A stretch of DNA of 64,000 nt from Nocardia vermiculata NBRC 100427 (GTDB lineage Bacteria; Actinomycetota; Actinomycetes; Mycobacteriales; Mycobacteriaceae): the NCBI RefSeq assembly GCF_001613265.1, contig NZ_BDCA01000011.1:1-64000 (forward strand), written 5' to 3'. The notes under the pieces were generated by a model. That model did not search any database. It saw nothing but the letters and a program-made list of their open reading frames with translations, and was not told the DNA's origin. This document shows, piece after piece, positions 9,596 through 18,674 of the stretch. Position 1 is the stretch's first letter. Each line of letters begins with the position of its first letter. The translations under genes and the position numbers were made by a program.

Positions 9596-10981
9596 ATGAC
9601 CTCGTCACCACCCCGCAACGACACTCCGCACAACGATGGAGCAGCGTCCTCGGCCACACCGGGCACGGTCCGCGCGAAGACCCGGATGATTCTGGCCGTC
9701 AACATGGGCAATGCCCTGGAGTGGTTCGACTGGACCACCTTCGCGATCTTCGCGGTCTACTTCTCCAATCAGTTCTTCCACTCGGCCGACGCCGTATCGA
9801 ATCTGCTGTCGACGATGGCTGTTTTCGCGGTCGGGTTCGTCATGCGCCCGATCGGCGGTTTGGTCTTCGGCCTGGTCGCCGACCGCCGGGGCCGGAAATT
9901 CGTCATGGCCGTGACCATGACACTCGTCGCCGCCTCGAGTGTCCTGATCGCGGTCGCACCCACCTACGAACAGATCGGTGCGTTCGCGTCGCTGTGGCTG
10001 CTGCTCGTACGTTGCCTGCAAGGCGTGGCGCACGGCGGTGAACAGGGCGGTTCGTACACCTACATCGCCGAGGTGGCGCGCCCGGGCAATCGTGCGTTGT
10101 GGGGCAGCACAGTCATCATGTCCACCGTCGCCGGAACCGTGCTCGCCACACTTCTCGGCGCCGTCATGCGTACCTGGATCGACGCCACCGCGATGGCCGA
10201 CTGGGGTTGGCGCATACCGTTCCTGATCGGCGGTGCTCTCGGTTTCTTCGCGCTCTACCTACGCCGCGGGCTGCGCGAATCGACGACGTTCACCGAGCAC
10301 GCGACCGCAACCACGAATCCTGCCCCACTGGCGGCGATGCGGACGGCGATCGGGGACATCTGGGCCCAACGCAATTCGATCCTGCGGGTCGTCATGCTGG
10401 TCGGCGGCACCTCGGTCTTCTCCTACACCTGGTCGGTGAGCGCCCCGGCGTACGCCATCAGCTTCCATGACGTGAACGACAAACTCGCGATGTGGGCCGG
10501 CGTCGTCGCCAACCTCGTCTTCATCGCGGCCCTGCCGCTCGCGGCTCTGCTCGCCGACCGGTTCGGACGCCGATGGAACAACATCGGGTGGGGAGTCGGG
10601 GTCGCGATCCTGGCCTTCCCGTTGTCGGGCATGCTCGACTCCTCGGCTGCGACGCTGACCCTGGCAATCTCTATCGCGCTCGTCGTCCAGGCCTTGGCCG
10701 CGAGTACCCAGGTTGCCTGGTTCGCCGAACTGTTCTCGACCGCGTCGCGCGCGGCCGGAACGGGTATCGCCGTCTCCCTCGCGGCCGCGATCTTCGGCGG
10801 CACCGCGCCGTATCTCAACTCGTGGCTGACCTCGCGCGGTACGCCCGACATATTCACCGGGTACGTCGTCGTGCTCGCGCTGGCCGTCGCCGTCGCCGCC
10901 TTCTTCACCCGGGAAACCAAGGGCATCGCCCTCACCCGAGAGCCCGCGGTCACACCCGAAAACGCAACGCACGTGCCATGA
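9596..10981 (+). CDS. MFS transporter, metabolite:H+ symporter type
   Basis: A 12-helix membrane transporter of the MHS/ShiA-like branch, which takes up carboxylated aromatics and similar acids. Diagnostic motifs are LEWFDWTTFAIFAVYF in helix 1, GLVFGLVADRRGRKFVM (MFS motif A), CLQGVAHGGEQGGS, and LLADRFGRRW in the second half. It has 461 residues. The start is ATG at 9596 preceded by AAGGAGAACGCG; longer upstream frames lack support. The stop overlaps an in-frame ATG of the next gene (ATGA at 10978-10981), which suggests translational coupling. Its probable role is uptake of the substrate that the following ligase activates. Confidence 0.9.
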   Translation: MTSSPPRNDTPHNDGAASSATPGTVRAKTRMILAVNMGNALEWFDWTTFAIFAVYFSNQFFHSADAVSNLLSTMAVFAVGFVMRPIGGLVFGLVADRRGRKFVMAVTMTLVAASSVLIAVAPTYEQIGAFASLWLLLVRCLQGVAHGGEQGGSYTYIAEVARPGNRALWGSTVIMSTVAGTVLATLLGAVMRTWIDATAMADWGWRIPFLIGGALGFFALYLRRGLRESTTFTEHATATTNPAPLAAMRTAIGDIWAQRNSILRVVMLVGGTSVFSYTWSVSAPAYAISFHDVNDKLAMWAGVVANLVFIAALPLAALLADRFGRRWNNIGWGVGVAILAFPLSGMLDSSAATLTLAISIALVVQALAASTQVAWFAELFSTASRAAGTGIAVSLAAAIFGGTAPYLNSWLTSRGTPDIFTGYVVVLALAVAVAAFFTRETKGIALTREPAVTPENATHVP

Positions 10982-11037
10982 CCTCGCGCTACGAATCATC
11001 CGCACAGCCGAAAAATCAGAGAACACAAGGAGTCGGC

Positions 11038-11640
11038 ATGCCCGAAGAAACACGCACCGTTGATTTCACCAGGATGGACGACGCGACGGTCGCCGAAATG
11101 GAGCTGATCAAGTCCGAGGCCACGCAACACCGGCGGGACCACTGGCTCACCACGGTCCTGGGGCTGCTGGAATCGATGAAAGGTCACACCTTCGGCTACC
11201 GCGTCGATCGCTACGAACACTCTTTGCAGTCCGCGACCCGCGCCCATCGAGAAGGAGCTCGAACCGATCTGGTGATGGCCGCCCTGCTGCACGATATCGG
11301 TGACGATCTGTGCCCCGACAACCACAGCGAAGTCGCCGCCGCGATTCTGCAGCCGGTCCTCGACGACGAAGCCGTGTGGATCGTCAAGCACCACGGCGTT
11401 TTTCAGACCTATCACTACGGGGAGAAGCTGGGGATGCCGACCGACAGTCGTGAACGGTACCGGGACTCACCGTATTTCGATTCGTGTGCGCATTTCTGCG
11501 CGGCCTGGGATCAGGAATCGTTCGACCCGGATTACGACACCGAACCTCTCGAGTTCTTCCTGCCGATGCTCGAAGAAGTCTTCGCACGTCCGGCACGCCC
11601 CCGAGGTGACCAGGACCTGGCGTGGAACCGCGAGGCCTAG
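11038..11640 (+). CDS. HD-domain protein resembling PhnZ/MIOX-type diiron oxygenases
   Basis: A 200-residue soluble protein. Candidate metal ligands are His61, His85-Asp86 (LLHDIGDD), His96, His118 or His119 (VKHHG) and Asp158 (CAAWDQESFD). This is the six-ligand H...HD...H...H...D set of the mixed-valent diiron oxygenases PhnZ, TmpB and myo-inositol oxygenase, rather than the simple H-HD-D phosphohydrolase set. The start at 11038 has AAGGAG 5-10 bases upstream. An alternative ATG at 10978 overlaps the transporter stop and would add 20 residues without homology. Lying between transporter and CoA ligase, it may oxidatively cleave the imported compound. The function is inferred; an ordinary HD phosphohydrolase cannot be excluded. 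Confidence 0.75.
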   Translation: MPEETRTVDFTRMDDATVAEMELIKSEATQHRRDHWLTTVLGLLESMKGHTFGYRVDRYEHSLQSATRAHREGARTDLVMAALLHDIGDDLCPDNHSEVAAAILQPVLDDEAVWIVKHHGVFQTYHYGEKLGMPTDSRERYRDSPYFDSCAHFCAAWDQESFDPDYDTEPLEFFLPMLEEVFARPARPRGDQDLAWNREA

Positions 11641-11718
11641 CTCGATCCGGAGCCCGGAGTCGGCGGACTGCACAGCTGCCACAGCGACACATCCCACCCG
11701 TACCGGAGGAGTAATCAC

Positions 11719-13371
11719 ATGAGCCTGATCGATGCCGCGACTGCACGACAGTATGTCGAGTCCGGCTGGTGGGGTACCGAACCGCTGCACGGGATCGTCC
11801 GCGCGCAGGCGGCCGCCACACCTGATCGGCCCGCGTTCATCCAACCGTCCGGACCCACCTCGTGGCACACCTACGACAGCGTGGCTGACGATCTCGCCGC
11901 CGCCCTGGTGGCATTGGGCGTACCCCCCGGAGCCCGAGTCGCCGTCCGCCTACCGGATTCGTTCCTGGTACACGCGGCCCTGGTCGCGGCGGCCCGCGCC
12001 GGTGTCGTCGCGGTCGGCATCGGCGCGCGATCGGGTCCTCAGGAGATCGCGCACCTCGTCGGGAAGACCGGGGCACGCGTATTCGTCAGCGTCGATGCAC
12101 TCGGCGGCCGGTCGTCGGTGGAGCTGGTTCAGGAGCTGCGCGGCCGCGGCGCATCGATCGATTTCGCTGTCGTCGTGTCGGATCGAGGCGTGGACCGCAT
12201 CGTGGATGTCCGCGGCGCTGTCCCGGCCCCGACAGCACCGGGACGAGCGAGCCGGGCGGAGGTGGCGGCACGCAGTATCGGTCCGAACGATCTGGCCATG
12301 CTCAACTCGACGTCCGGCACGACAGGCCTCCCGAAATGTGTGACACAGTTCGACAATCGGTGGGTCGCGTTCAGCCGCCTGGCAATCGAAGCGGGCGAGC
12401 TGGGCCCGGACGAGGTCTTCTTCGGTGCTGTTCCGGCACCGTTCGGGTTCGGCTTGTGGACCTCGCACTACGCGCCGGCCATCCTCGGCGCACCCACCGT
12501 GGTCCTGCCCAGATTCGATGCGGAAACCATGATCAGGATGATCGACCGGGAAAAGGTGACCGTCCTGTGCTGCGTGAGCACCCAGTTCCGGATGCTGCTG
12601 AACTCACCGGTGGCCGACCGGTTCGACTTGTCGTCGCTGCGGGTGATGTTCACCGGCGGCGAGGCCGTCCCACCGGAGCGGGCGGCGGAGTTCGAGAACC
12701 GCACCGGTGCCACAGTTCTCCAGTTCTTCGGATCGAACGAGAGCGGGGCGTTCAGCGTCACCCGGGTATCGGACACTCCCGACCGCCGACTCAACACCTC
12801 GGGGCGGCTCATTCCCGATATGAACGTGCGGTTGTTCGACGACTCGGGAACCGATGTCACCGCAGGCGGCGGTCCCGGCCGGCCGGGTGGACGCGGCCCG
12901 CTGACCTGCGCCGGTTACTACGAGGACGAGGAGGCCAACACGCAGCTGTACACCACGGACGGCTGGCTGCTGATGGGCGACATCGTCACCGTCGAAGACG
13001 GTTACCTCACGCCCGTGGGCCGCACCTCCGACATCATCATCCGCGGCGGCAAGAATATTTCCGCACCCCAGGTCGAGCAGGAGGTGGAAACCCACCCCGC
13101 AGTCGATTTGGCCAGTGTGGTCGCCGTACCGGACCCGGTATTCGGCGAACGGGTCTGCGCAGTCGTCAGCCTCCGGCCCGGCCGGGACCTCACCCTGCCC
13201 CAACTCGTCGGGCATCTCGCCGATCGTGGCGTATCGAAGGAACTCTTCCCCGAGCATCTGCTGGTCCTCGACCGCATGCCCCGCTCGTCCGGAGGAAAGA
13301 TCGCGAAGGGCGAGATACGTGCGCTTGCAACAGAATCCGTTGCCGCGGCGTCGAATGTTCCCACACCATGA
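11719..13371 (+). CDS. AMP-dependent acyl-CoA synthetase/ligase
   Basis: An adenylate-forming enzyme that activates a carboxylic acid as acyl-AMP and then acyl-CoA. Motifs are LNSTSGTTGLPK (P-loop, about residue 195), FFGSNESGAFS (A5), GWLLMGDIV (A7), GRTSDIIIRGGKNISAPQVE (A8 hinge) and SSGGKIAKGEIR with the A10 lysine near residue 525. It has 550 residues. The ATG at 11719 follows GGAGGAG at a good distance. Overall it looks like the cyclohexanecarboxylate/benzoate-like CoA ligase branch, but substrate specificity cannot be read from sequence by eye. It is third in the MFS-HD-ligase-TetR unit. Confidence 0.92.
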   Translation: MSLIDAATARQYVESGWWGTEPLHGIVRAQAAATPDRPAFIQPSGPTSWHTYDSVADDLAAALVALGVPPGARVAVRLPDSFLVHAALVAAARAGVVAVGIGARSGPQEIAHLVGKTGARVFVSVDALGGRSSVELVQELRGRGASIDFAVVVSDRGVDRIVDVRGAVPAPTAPGRASRAEVAARSIGPNDLAMLNSTSGTTGLPKCVTQFDNRWVAFSRLAIEAGELGPDEVFFGAVPAPFGFGLWTSHYAPAILGAPTVVLPRFDAETMIRMIDREKVTVLCCVSTQFRMLLNSPVADRFDLSSLRVMFTGGEAVPPERAAEFENRTGATVLQFFGSNESGAFSVTRVSDTPDRRLNTSGRLIPDMNVRLFDDSGTDVTAGGGPGRPGGRGPLTCAGYYEDEEANTQLYTTDGWLLMGDIVTVEDGYLTPVGRTSDIIIRGGKNISAPQVEQEVETHPAVDLASVVAVPDPVFGERVCAVVSLRPGRDLTLPQLVGHLADRGVSKELFPEHLLVLDRMPRSSGGKIAKGEIRALATESVAAASNVPTP

Positions 13372-13405
13372 GCGGGGACGTGTACATACCTATGAGAGGT
13401 GAACA

Positions 13406-14206
13406 ATGGCCGCCGGCCGGCGTCAGATGATCCTGGCAGAATCCGCTCGGCTGTTTGCCGAATGCGGTCTGTCCGCTACGACGATCCGTGAGATCGCGGA
13501 CGCGGTCGACCTGAACTCCGGGACGCTGTACCACTACTTCAGCTCGAAGGACGCGATCTTCTCCGAGATCCTGACGTGCTTCTTGACGGATCTGGTGCAG
13601 CGCTACGACGACGTCACGACCGGGGCCGGAACGGCCCGTCACCGGTTGTCGCTGATGATCCGGGTTTCGCTCGAGGTCGCCGACCAGCACCCTTACGCCA
13701 CCGAGATCTACCAGAACGAATACGAGAACCTGAGCGTGCTCCCCGGCTACGCCGAGATCGCGAAGGCGGTGGAATCTTCGCATCGCGCCTGGCTCGGCGT
13801 CACCGAGGAAGGCGTTCGCCGTGGCGAATTCAATTCGCGGATAGACCCGTTCGAGTTCCAGAGGATGGTGCGTGAATGCGTGTTCCAGTCCGTCAGATGG
13901 CACCGCGACACGCTCACCTCCGATATCGAAGCCATTACCGGCACCGTCACCTCGGTGTTCCTCGACGGGTTCGCACCGGCGCGCACCGTGCGAACCGAGC
14001 CGACTCCACCGCCGATCCCGACCCGTACACGAACTCCTGCCCCGCATCCCGCCTCCGAGCCAACCGGCGATCCGGTGGGCGAACTTCGTTGCGAGCTCGA
14101 CGAACTGCGCTCCGGGGTGGATGCCATTCGGGAGCTCGTCCGGTCGCTGTCCGACCGGCCGCAGGCAGTCGACGACTCGGCAGCGTCCGCCGCCACCCCA
14201 CGATGA
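13406..14206 (+). CDS. TetR-family regulator, first of two paralogues
   Basis: The N-terminal HTH (residues about 8-55: ARLFAECGLSATTIREIADAV, then GTLYHYFSSKDAIFSEIL) is typical TetR/AcrR, with KstR2/FadR-like spacing. It is followed by a helical ligand-binding domain (TATEIYQNE region to about residue 190) and a Pro-rich linker with a short C-terminal helix that may be a coiled coil (ELDELRSGVDAIRELV). The start is ATG at 13406 with GAGAGG 8 bases upstream. It is the last gene of the rightward unit, only 34 bases after the ligase. It is roughly four-fifths identical to the TetR protein at 19093-19872 over the first 190 residues, including its leader bases. Confidence 0.93.
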   Translation: MAAGRRQMILAESARLFAECGLSATTIREIADAVDLNSGTLYHYFSSKDAIFSEILTCFLTDLVQRYDDVTTGAGTARHRLSLMIRVSLEVADQHPYATEIYQNEYENLSVLPGYAEIAKAVESSHRAWLGVTEEGVRRGEFNSRIDPFEFQRMVRECVFQSVRWHRDTLTSDIEAITGTVTSVFLDGFAPARTVRTEPTPPPIPTRTRTPAPHPASEPTGDPVGELRCELDELRSGVDAIRELVRSLSDRPQAVDDSAASAATPR

Positions 14207-14216
14207 TCGGTCCGTA

Positions 14217-14248
14217 GCGACAGGACCGCCACTCAGCGGTCCTGTCGC
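14217..14248. terminator. Bidirectional terminator hairpin
   Basis: A perfect 13-base stem, GCGACAGGACCGC (14217-14229) with GCGGTCCTGTCGC (14236-14248), closes the six-base loop CACTCA. It lies between the convergent TetR and MFS genes. Confidence 0.85.
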
Positions 14249-14265
14249 AGCAAACGAAACCCGGG

Positions 14266-15747
14266 TTATGCAGTGCGCCCCTCTTTTTCGGCCGTCGGCG
14301 TTTCCGCCCCCAGCCGGCTGGGAAGCAGTGCCGCGCAGATACCTCCGACGAAGGCACACGCGGCGATTACGCCGAACGCCCACATGAACCCTGCGCCCGC
14401 ATATACCGGCGCTCCCGCCACCAACGCCCGGACATTGGCGTTGAGCAGGACGAACACCACCGTCGTTCCGACGCCGGCCAGGAGAGTGCGGCTGACCTCG
14501 GCGATGCTCGAACTGACCACCTGCGAGTCGGCCGGCACGGCCGCGATGACGAGGTTCGGGATCGCAGCGCCGGCCAAACCCACACCGAGGTGCACCACTG
14601 CGGTGGCGACCAGCACGATCAGCTCTTCTCCCCTCCCCGCACCCATTGCCAGGACTCCGATCCCGATGATGACGGCGGCGACGACCATATGCAGCTTGGC
14701 GCCCGTCCGGCGGGCGGTCAGCCCGACGATCAATCCGCCCGCGACGATGCCGAGGCCGTTGATCACACCGAAGATCGCGTACTCACTGGCCGTCATCCCG
14801 AACCCGTAGTCGCCGCCCGCCTCGCGCGGCGTCATCGCCATCACCGCCAGAATCGAACTGGTGGTGGTCCCTACTCCGTATACGAAGCCCGAGGAGAGCA
14901 CGGTGAACAATAGTGCCGGCCGACGGAGTTCTCGCACGTCGATGAGTGGCTCGGGGGTACGACCGGCCTGCACGAGCCAGGCGGCGAACATGAGGCACCC
15001 GAGTAGCAACAGCACCAGTGTTGCTGCGCCGGACCAGCCCCACTCCGGCGCCTTGCTCACCGCGAGCAGAACCGCCGCCACCGAGCCACCCAGCAGGACC
15101 GCACCCGCCAGGTCGGGGCGGGAGTCCGTGGAGCGTACCGGCGATTCCGGAACGACCAGGAACGCCGCCACGGCCAGTACCGCGGTGAGCACCGCCACGA
15201 ACCAGAAAGCGCCCGTGACACCATGATTGTCGATCAGCCAGCCTGCGAGGAACGGCTGCAGGACAACCACGATGCCGGTGCCGGTGATGGTGACGCTGAC
15301 CGCGAACGGAACGATCTTCGGCGGGAAGACATCGCGCACCAGCGAATAGCACAGGAATGCGACCGAGAAGATCGCGCCCTGCAACGCACGTCCGATCAAG
15401 AACACGGCGAAGTTCGGCGCCAGCGCCGACAACACCGCCCCGGCGACCGTCACCGTCAGCACGATCATGAGCAATCGCTTCTTGCCGTACATATCGGCGA
15501 GCTTGCCCACCAGCGGCATCCCGATACTGGCGGTCAGGAACGCGATCGTCATGGTCCACCCGGCCTGGGTGGTCGCGAACTCCGCGGTGATGGCCGGCAG
15601 GGCGGTACCCGCGAGCACCGACGAGACGGGAATGATCTCGGATATCAAGATCAGCACAACCAGTATGACGACCAGTCTCGGTGTCCACCAGTGTGTTTCG
15701 CTACCCGCGACTGTTTCCGGTCTTCGCCCCCCGAGTGTGCCGGTCAT
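14266..15747 (-). CDS. MFS transporter, drug:H+ antiporter-like
   Basis: A 493-residue membrane protein with about 12-14 hydrophobic segments, MFS motif A in VGKLADMYGKKRLL and the antiporter-type stretch GTGIVVVLQPFLAGW. The ATG at 15747 overlaps the stop of the dioxygenase gene (ATGA, 15744-15747), so translation is coupled and this is the last gene of the leftward ring-cleavage operon. An upstream in-frame start at 15798 lies inside the dioxygenase gene and is less likely. Its probable job is export of a toxic phenolic intermediate or related compound; uptake is possible. Confidence 0.9.
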   Translation of the reverse strand: MTGTLGGRRPETVAGSETHWWTPRLVVILVVLILISEIIPVSSVLAGTALPAITAEFATTQAGWTMTIAFLTASIGMPLVGKLADMYGKKRLLMIVLTVTVAGAVLSALAPNFAVFLIGRALQGAIFSVAFLCYSLVRDVFPPKIVPFAVSVTITGTGIVVVLQPFLAGWLIDNHGVTGAFWFVAVLTAVLAVAAFLVVPESPVRSTDSRPDLAGAVLLGGSVAAVLLAVSKAPEWGWSGAATLVLLLLGCLMFAAWLVQAGRTPEPLIDVRELRRPALLFTVLSSGFVYGVGTTTSSILAVMAMTPREAGGDYGFGMTASEYAIFGVINGLGIVAGGLIVGLTARRTGAKLHMVVAAVIIGIGVLAMGAGRGEELIVLVATAVVHLGVGLAGAAIPNLVIAAVPADSQVVSSSIAEVSRTLLAGVGTTVVFVLLNANVRALVAGAPVYAGAGFMWAFGVIAACAFVGGICAALLPSRLGAETPTAEKEGRTA

Positions 15748-16625
15748 CGCGGAAGCCCCTTCGCACCGTCGGGCGCCGGCGTGAATCGGTGGCCCCACAC
15801 GGCACCCTCGGTAATCCGGTAGGTCGGTTCCGGTCCCTCGATACGTTCTCCACCCCAGCCGATTTCGGTGGCGTGGCCTTCGGGAGAGTAGACATAGAAC
15901 GACAGCATCCGGTCGTTGGTGTGCTTGCCGAGCGATTGCATCATCGGGATGCCGAGATCGACGGCACGATCGAGCGCCCTGCCGACATCGTCGATATCCG
16001 CTGTCTCCAGCATGAAGTGCATCAGGGCGGGCCCCTGCGCGGGACTGAGCCCGAACGTGTGCTGCCGTGGGTTGCAGCCCAGAAAGTAGCTGACACCGTC
16101 GGGCAGAGCCAGCGAGTTGCGTTCGACGAATCCCAGGACGCCCACGTAGAACTCGTACGCTTCCTCGGTGTCGAGCACGTTCACGATGACGTGCCCCATG
16201 CCCTGGTCGCCGGTGACGAAACCGGACACGCCGTTCAGTTCCACCGCACGGTGGCTGAGCACGGGGCCGTAGAACAACTCGATCCGGTTTCCGGAAGGAT
16301 CGTCGAAGCCGGCGAACCCCGAAACCTGGCGTAGTTCACACTCCGCCGGGGTACCGATATGGGTCCGGACACCCGCGGCCTCGACTCGCTCGACCAACTC
16401 GTGCAGATCCGTCCGGTGCAGGACCTCGAGACCGATGGCCTCCAGCCCCGGGGTGGTGGACTCCGAGATCACCAGACGCGGCGGGTAATCGTCCATTCGG
16501 TAGTGCAGAGCCTCGGGCAGCGGGCCGTCGACTCGCATCATGCCCAGGAAGTCGCCGGCGAAAGTCCGCCACGACTCGGTGGACTCGACGCGCAGACGCA
16601 GATACCCCAGTGAGAGGACGGGCAT
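15744..16625 (-). CDS. Type I extradiol (ring-cleavage) dioxygenase, HsaC/BphC-like
   Basis: A two-domain vicinal-oxygen-chelate protein that opens catechols by meta cleavage using Fe(II). The C-terminal domain carries the 2-His-1-carboxylate ligands in GMGHVIVNV, ALMHFMLET and HATEIGWGG. The N-terminal VOC domain has lost its ligands, as in the family. The 293-residue length matches BphC and HsaC. It lies 15 bases downstream of the flavin monooxygenase gene, which would supply the catechol, and upstream of the coupled MFS gene. The product would be handled by the alpha/beta hydrolase in the same operon. The exact ring substrate (biphenyl, steroid secocatechol or alkylcatechol) is not determined. 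Confidence 0.93.
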   Translation of the reverse strand: MPVLSLGYLRLRVESTESWRTFAGDFLGMMRVDGPLPEALHYRMDDYPPRLVISESTTPGLEAIGLEVLHRTDLHELVERVEAAGVRTHIGTPAECELRQVSGFAGFDDPSGNRIELFYGPVLSHRAVELNGVSGFVTGDQGMGHVIVNVLDTEEAYEFYVGVLGFVERNSLALPDGVSYFLGCNPRQHTFGLSPAQGPALMHFMLETADIDDVGRALDRAVDLGIPMMQSLGKHTNDRMLSFYVYSPEGHATEIGWGGERIEGPEPTYRITEGAVWGHRFTPAPDGAKGLPR

Positions 16626-16640
16626 AAGGAGCTCCTTGAA

Positions 16641-17804
16641 TCAGTAGAGACCGTTGAGCGCACCGGTGAGCAGGTACTCGCCGTACTCGTGATCGACCTT
16701 GTCCGGCAGGTTGATCGCATGGTGTTGACCGGCGTGGACGTCACGCCAGACCGCCTGCAGTGCGCACGACGACGCGATGGAGCGTGGTCCGCCGACCTGG
16801 TATGCCTTGTCGGCCGCCGAGACGACCAGCCGCACGGCAGCGATGTGATCACGCTTACTGCGCTGCCGCATCGCCATCGTCACCTCGTCCCCCCGAGCCG
16901 CCGCCGTGTAGGCGTCGCCCAGGTTGGATTGCAGAATCCGGTAGGCGGCGTCGACCTCGAAATCCGCTTCGGTCAGGCGCGCCAGCGTCGCCGGATGCGG
17001 TAGCTTGGCCGGGTCGACCGCCAGCCGGGACCGGTGAATGCCGGCCGCCTCGTCGACAACACGCCTGGACATCCCGACCAACGGCACCACGACCGCGTTG
17101 ATGAACACCGTGTACCAGGGCAGGCGGAACAGAGGCCCGGTGTTGACGGCATTGCCGGGATAGCGGCCGCCGTACAGATCCGCGACATCGTGGACGCGAT
17201 ACTCGGGCACGAACGCGGCGTCGACGACGATATCGTTACTGCCGGTTCCCGCCAGACCCGCAGTGAACCAGACATCGTCGATCGTGTAATCCGTTCGGGG
17301 CAGCAGGAGATGGACCTGCTGCCCGGTGCGGCGGCCGTCCCGGTCGGTCACCATCGCACCGACGAACACCCAGCCGCAGTGGTCGCTGCCGGACGAGAAG
17401 CCCCATCGGCCGGTCAACTCGTAACCGCCCGGCACAATTCTGGCGGTACCCGCCGGGCTGTAGGACGAACTGATCCACGTATCCGGATCCTCGCCCCAGA
17501 CATCCTGTTGCGCCTGATCGGGGAAGAGCCCGAGATGCCACGAGTGCACACCGACGACGCCGGTCACCCACCCTGCCGAACTCGACAAGCGGGCGATCTC
17601 GTACATCGCAGCGTTGAACACGCAGGGATCGGCCTCGAACCCGCCGTAACGTTTCGGCTGGATGAGCCGCATGATGCCCGCGTCCCGAAGGATCTTGGCT
17701 GTGTCGTCGGTCAGCTTGCGCTGCTGGACGCATTCGGCTTCGAGCTCGGTCACACGATCGCGCTCTGCAAGGACCGCGTCGACGGCTTCGTGCTGACATT
17801 GCAT
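16641..17804 (-). CDS. HsaA-type flavin-dependent monooxygenase (acyl-CoA dehydrogenase fold)
   Basis: A 387-residue oxygenase component of a two-component phenol hydroxylase. It keeps the acyl-CoA dehydrogenase fold but uses reduced flavin to hydroxylate an aromatic ring. Visible landmarks are LIQPKRYGGFEADP near residue 50, SSSAGWVTGVVGVHSWHLGL, GRWGFSSGSDHCGWVFVGA and a C-terminal GGPRSIASSCALQAVWRDVHAGQHH, all typical of HsaA. The start is ATG at 17804 with AAGGA upstream. It is the second gene of the operon (hydrolase, HsaA-like, dioxygenase, MFS). No HsaB-like flavin reductase is present in the window, so reduced flavin must come from elsewhere. Confidence 0.92.
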   Translation of the reverse strand: MQCQHEAVDAVLAERDRVTELEAECVQQRKLTDDTAKILRDAGIMRLIQPKRYGGFEADPCVFNAAMYEIARLSSSAGWVTGVVGVHSWHLGLFPDQAQQDVWGEDPDTWISSSYSPAGTARIVPGGYELTGRWGFSSGSDHCGWVFVGAMVTDRDGRRTGQQVHLLLPRTDYTIDDVWFTAGLAGTGSNDIVVDAAFVPEYRVHDVADLYGGRYPGNAVNTGPLFRLPWYTVFINAVVVPLVGMSRRVVDEAAGIHRSRLAVDPAKLPHPATLARLTEADFEVDAAYRILQSNLGDAYTAAARGDEVTMAMRQRSKRDHIAAVRLVVSAADKAYQVGGPRSIASSCALQAVWRDVHAGQHHAINLPDKVDHEYGEYLLTGALNGLY

Positions 17805-17834
17805 GTTCTGGTTCCTTCGATCGTCGGGATCGCG

Positions 17835-18674
17835 CTAGCGGGTGAGGAATGCCGTTGCGAGCGTTTCGAAGTCGTGCTTGCGCTCGACCTGGGCCCAATG
17901 CCCGCACTCGCCGAGGATGTGCAGGTCGGCCTTCGGCATCCGCCGCAGTGCGAAGAACGCGCCGTCCGGCGGCAGCATCCGGTCATCGCGCCCCCAGGTG
18001 ACCAGAGTTTCGTGCGGGATCTCGGCGGTGCGGGTCCACAGTGGTGCCTTACCGGGCAGACCCAGCGATGCCATCACCGCACGCATACGTTCGATGGCGC
18101 GGGGTGCGGTGGCGTTCTGCCAGCGCTCGTCGAGCAGTTGCGGTGTGATCGTCGCCCGGTCGTAGACCATCGAATCGACCCACGCTTCCAGGGCCTGACG
18201 ACTCGGTTCGGCCAGGAACTCCTGCAGCCGGCGTGCCCCCTCGCTCGCCATCGGTCCGAACAGCGGTGCGTACAGGCCGCCCGGCCCCATCAGCACCATG
18301 CGGTCGACCCGTTCGGGAGCGAGGGCGGCCGTTTCGAGCGAGACCCATCCGCCCATCGAATTACCGAGCAGGTGAGCCTTTTCGATGCCGAGGTCGTCGA
18401 GCAGGGTGACGATCGCGCCCGCCGCTATCTCGGGGTAGGGCCGGTCGTACGTCCTATCGGGGCTCGCCCCGAAACCTGGCATATCGACCACGATCGTGCG
18501 GAAGGTGCGCGCGAAGACCGGCAGGTTCTTCGCGAAGTTCGACCAGCCGGATACGCCCGGGCCGGACCCGTGCAGCAGCACGAGGGGAGGCCCTTCTCCG
18601 GCCTCGTGGTAGTGCAGTCCGTCCGTGATGGACGGGCCACGAGTGGTGTTTGTGTAGTCGTCCGAGAGAGTCAC
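17835..18674 (-). CDS. Alpha/beta hydrolase, meta-cleavage product (C-C bond) hydrolase type
   Basis: This enzyme would hydrolyse the ring-opened dienone produced by the extradiol dioxygenase. The oxyanion motif is LLHGSGPGVSGW, the nucleophile is Ser in LLGNSMGGW (the GNSMGG form typical of MhpC, BphD and HsaD), the acid is Asp in WGRDDRMLP and the base is His in GECGHWAQVE. I chose GTG at 18674, which gives 279 residues and has GGAG 4 bases upstream. The open frame extends to 18752, but the added residues are Arg-rich and unlike the family. It is first in the leftward operon and divergent from the second TetR gene. Confidence 0.9.
   Translation of the reverse strand: MTLSDDYTNTTRGPSITDGLHYHEAGEGPPLVLLHGSGPGVSGWSNFAKNLPVFARTFRTIVVDMPGFGASPDRTYDRPYPEIAAGAIVTLLDDLGIEKAHLLGNSMGGWVSLETAALAPERVDRMVLMGPGGLYAPLFGPMASEGARRLQEFLAEPSRQALEAWVDSMVYDRATITPQLLDERWQNATAPRAIERMRAVMASLGLPGKAPLWTRTAEIPHETLVTWGRDDRMLPPDGAFFALRRMPKADLHILGECGHWAQVERKHDFETLATAFLTR

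Noticed and set aside
10978..11037. ATG at 10978 as the start of the HD-domain gene
   Set aside because: It overlaps the MFS stop, but the 20 added residues lack homology and the ATG at 11038 has a better ribosome site. It stays an alternative.
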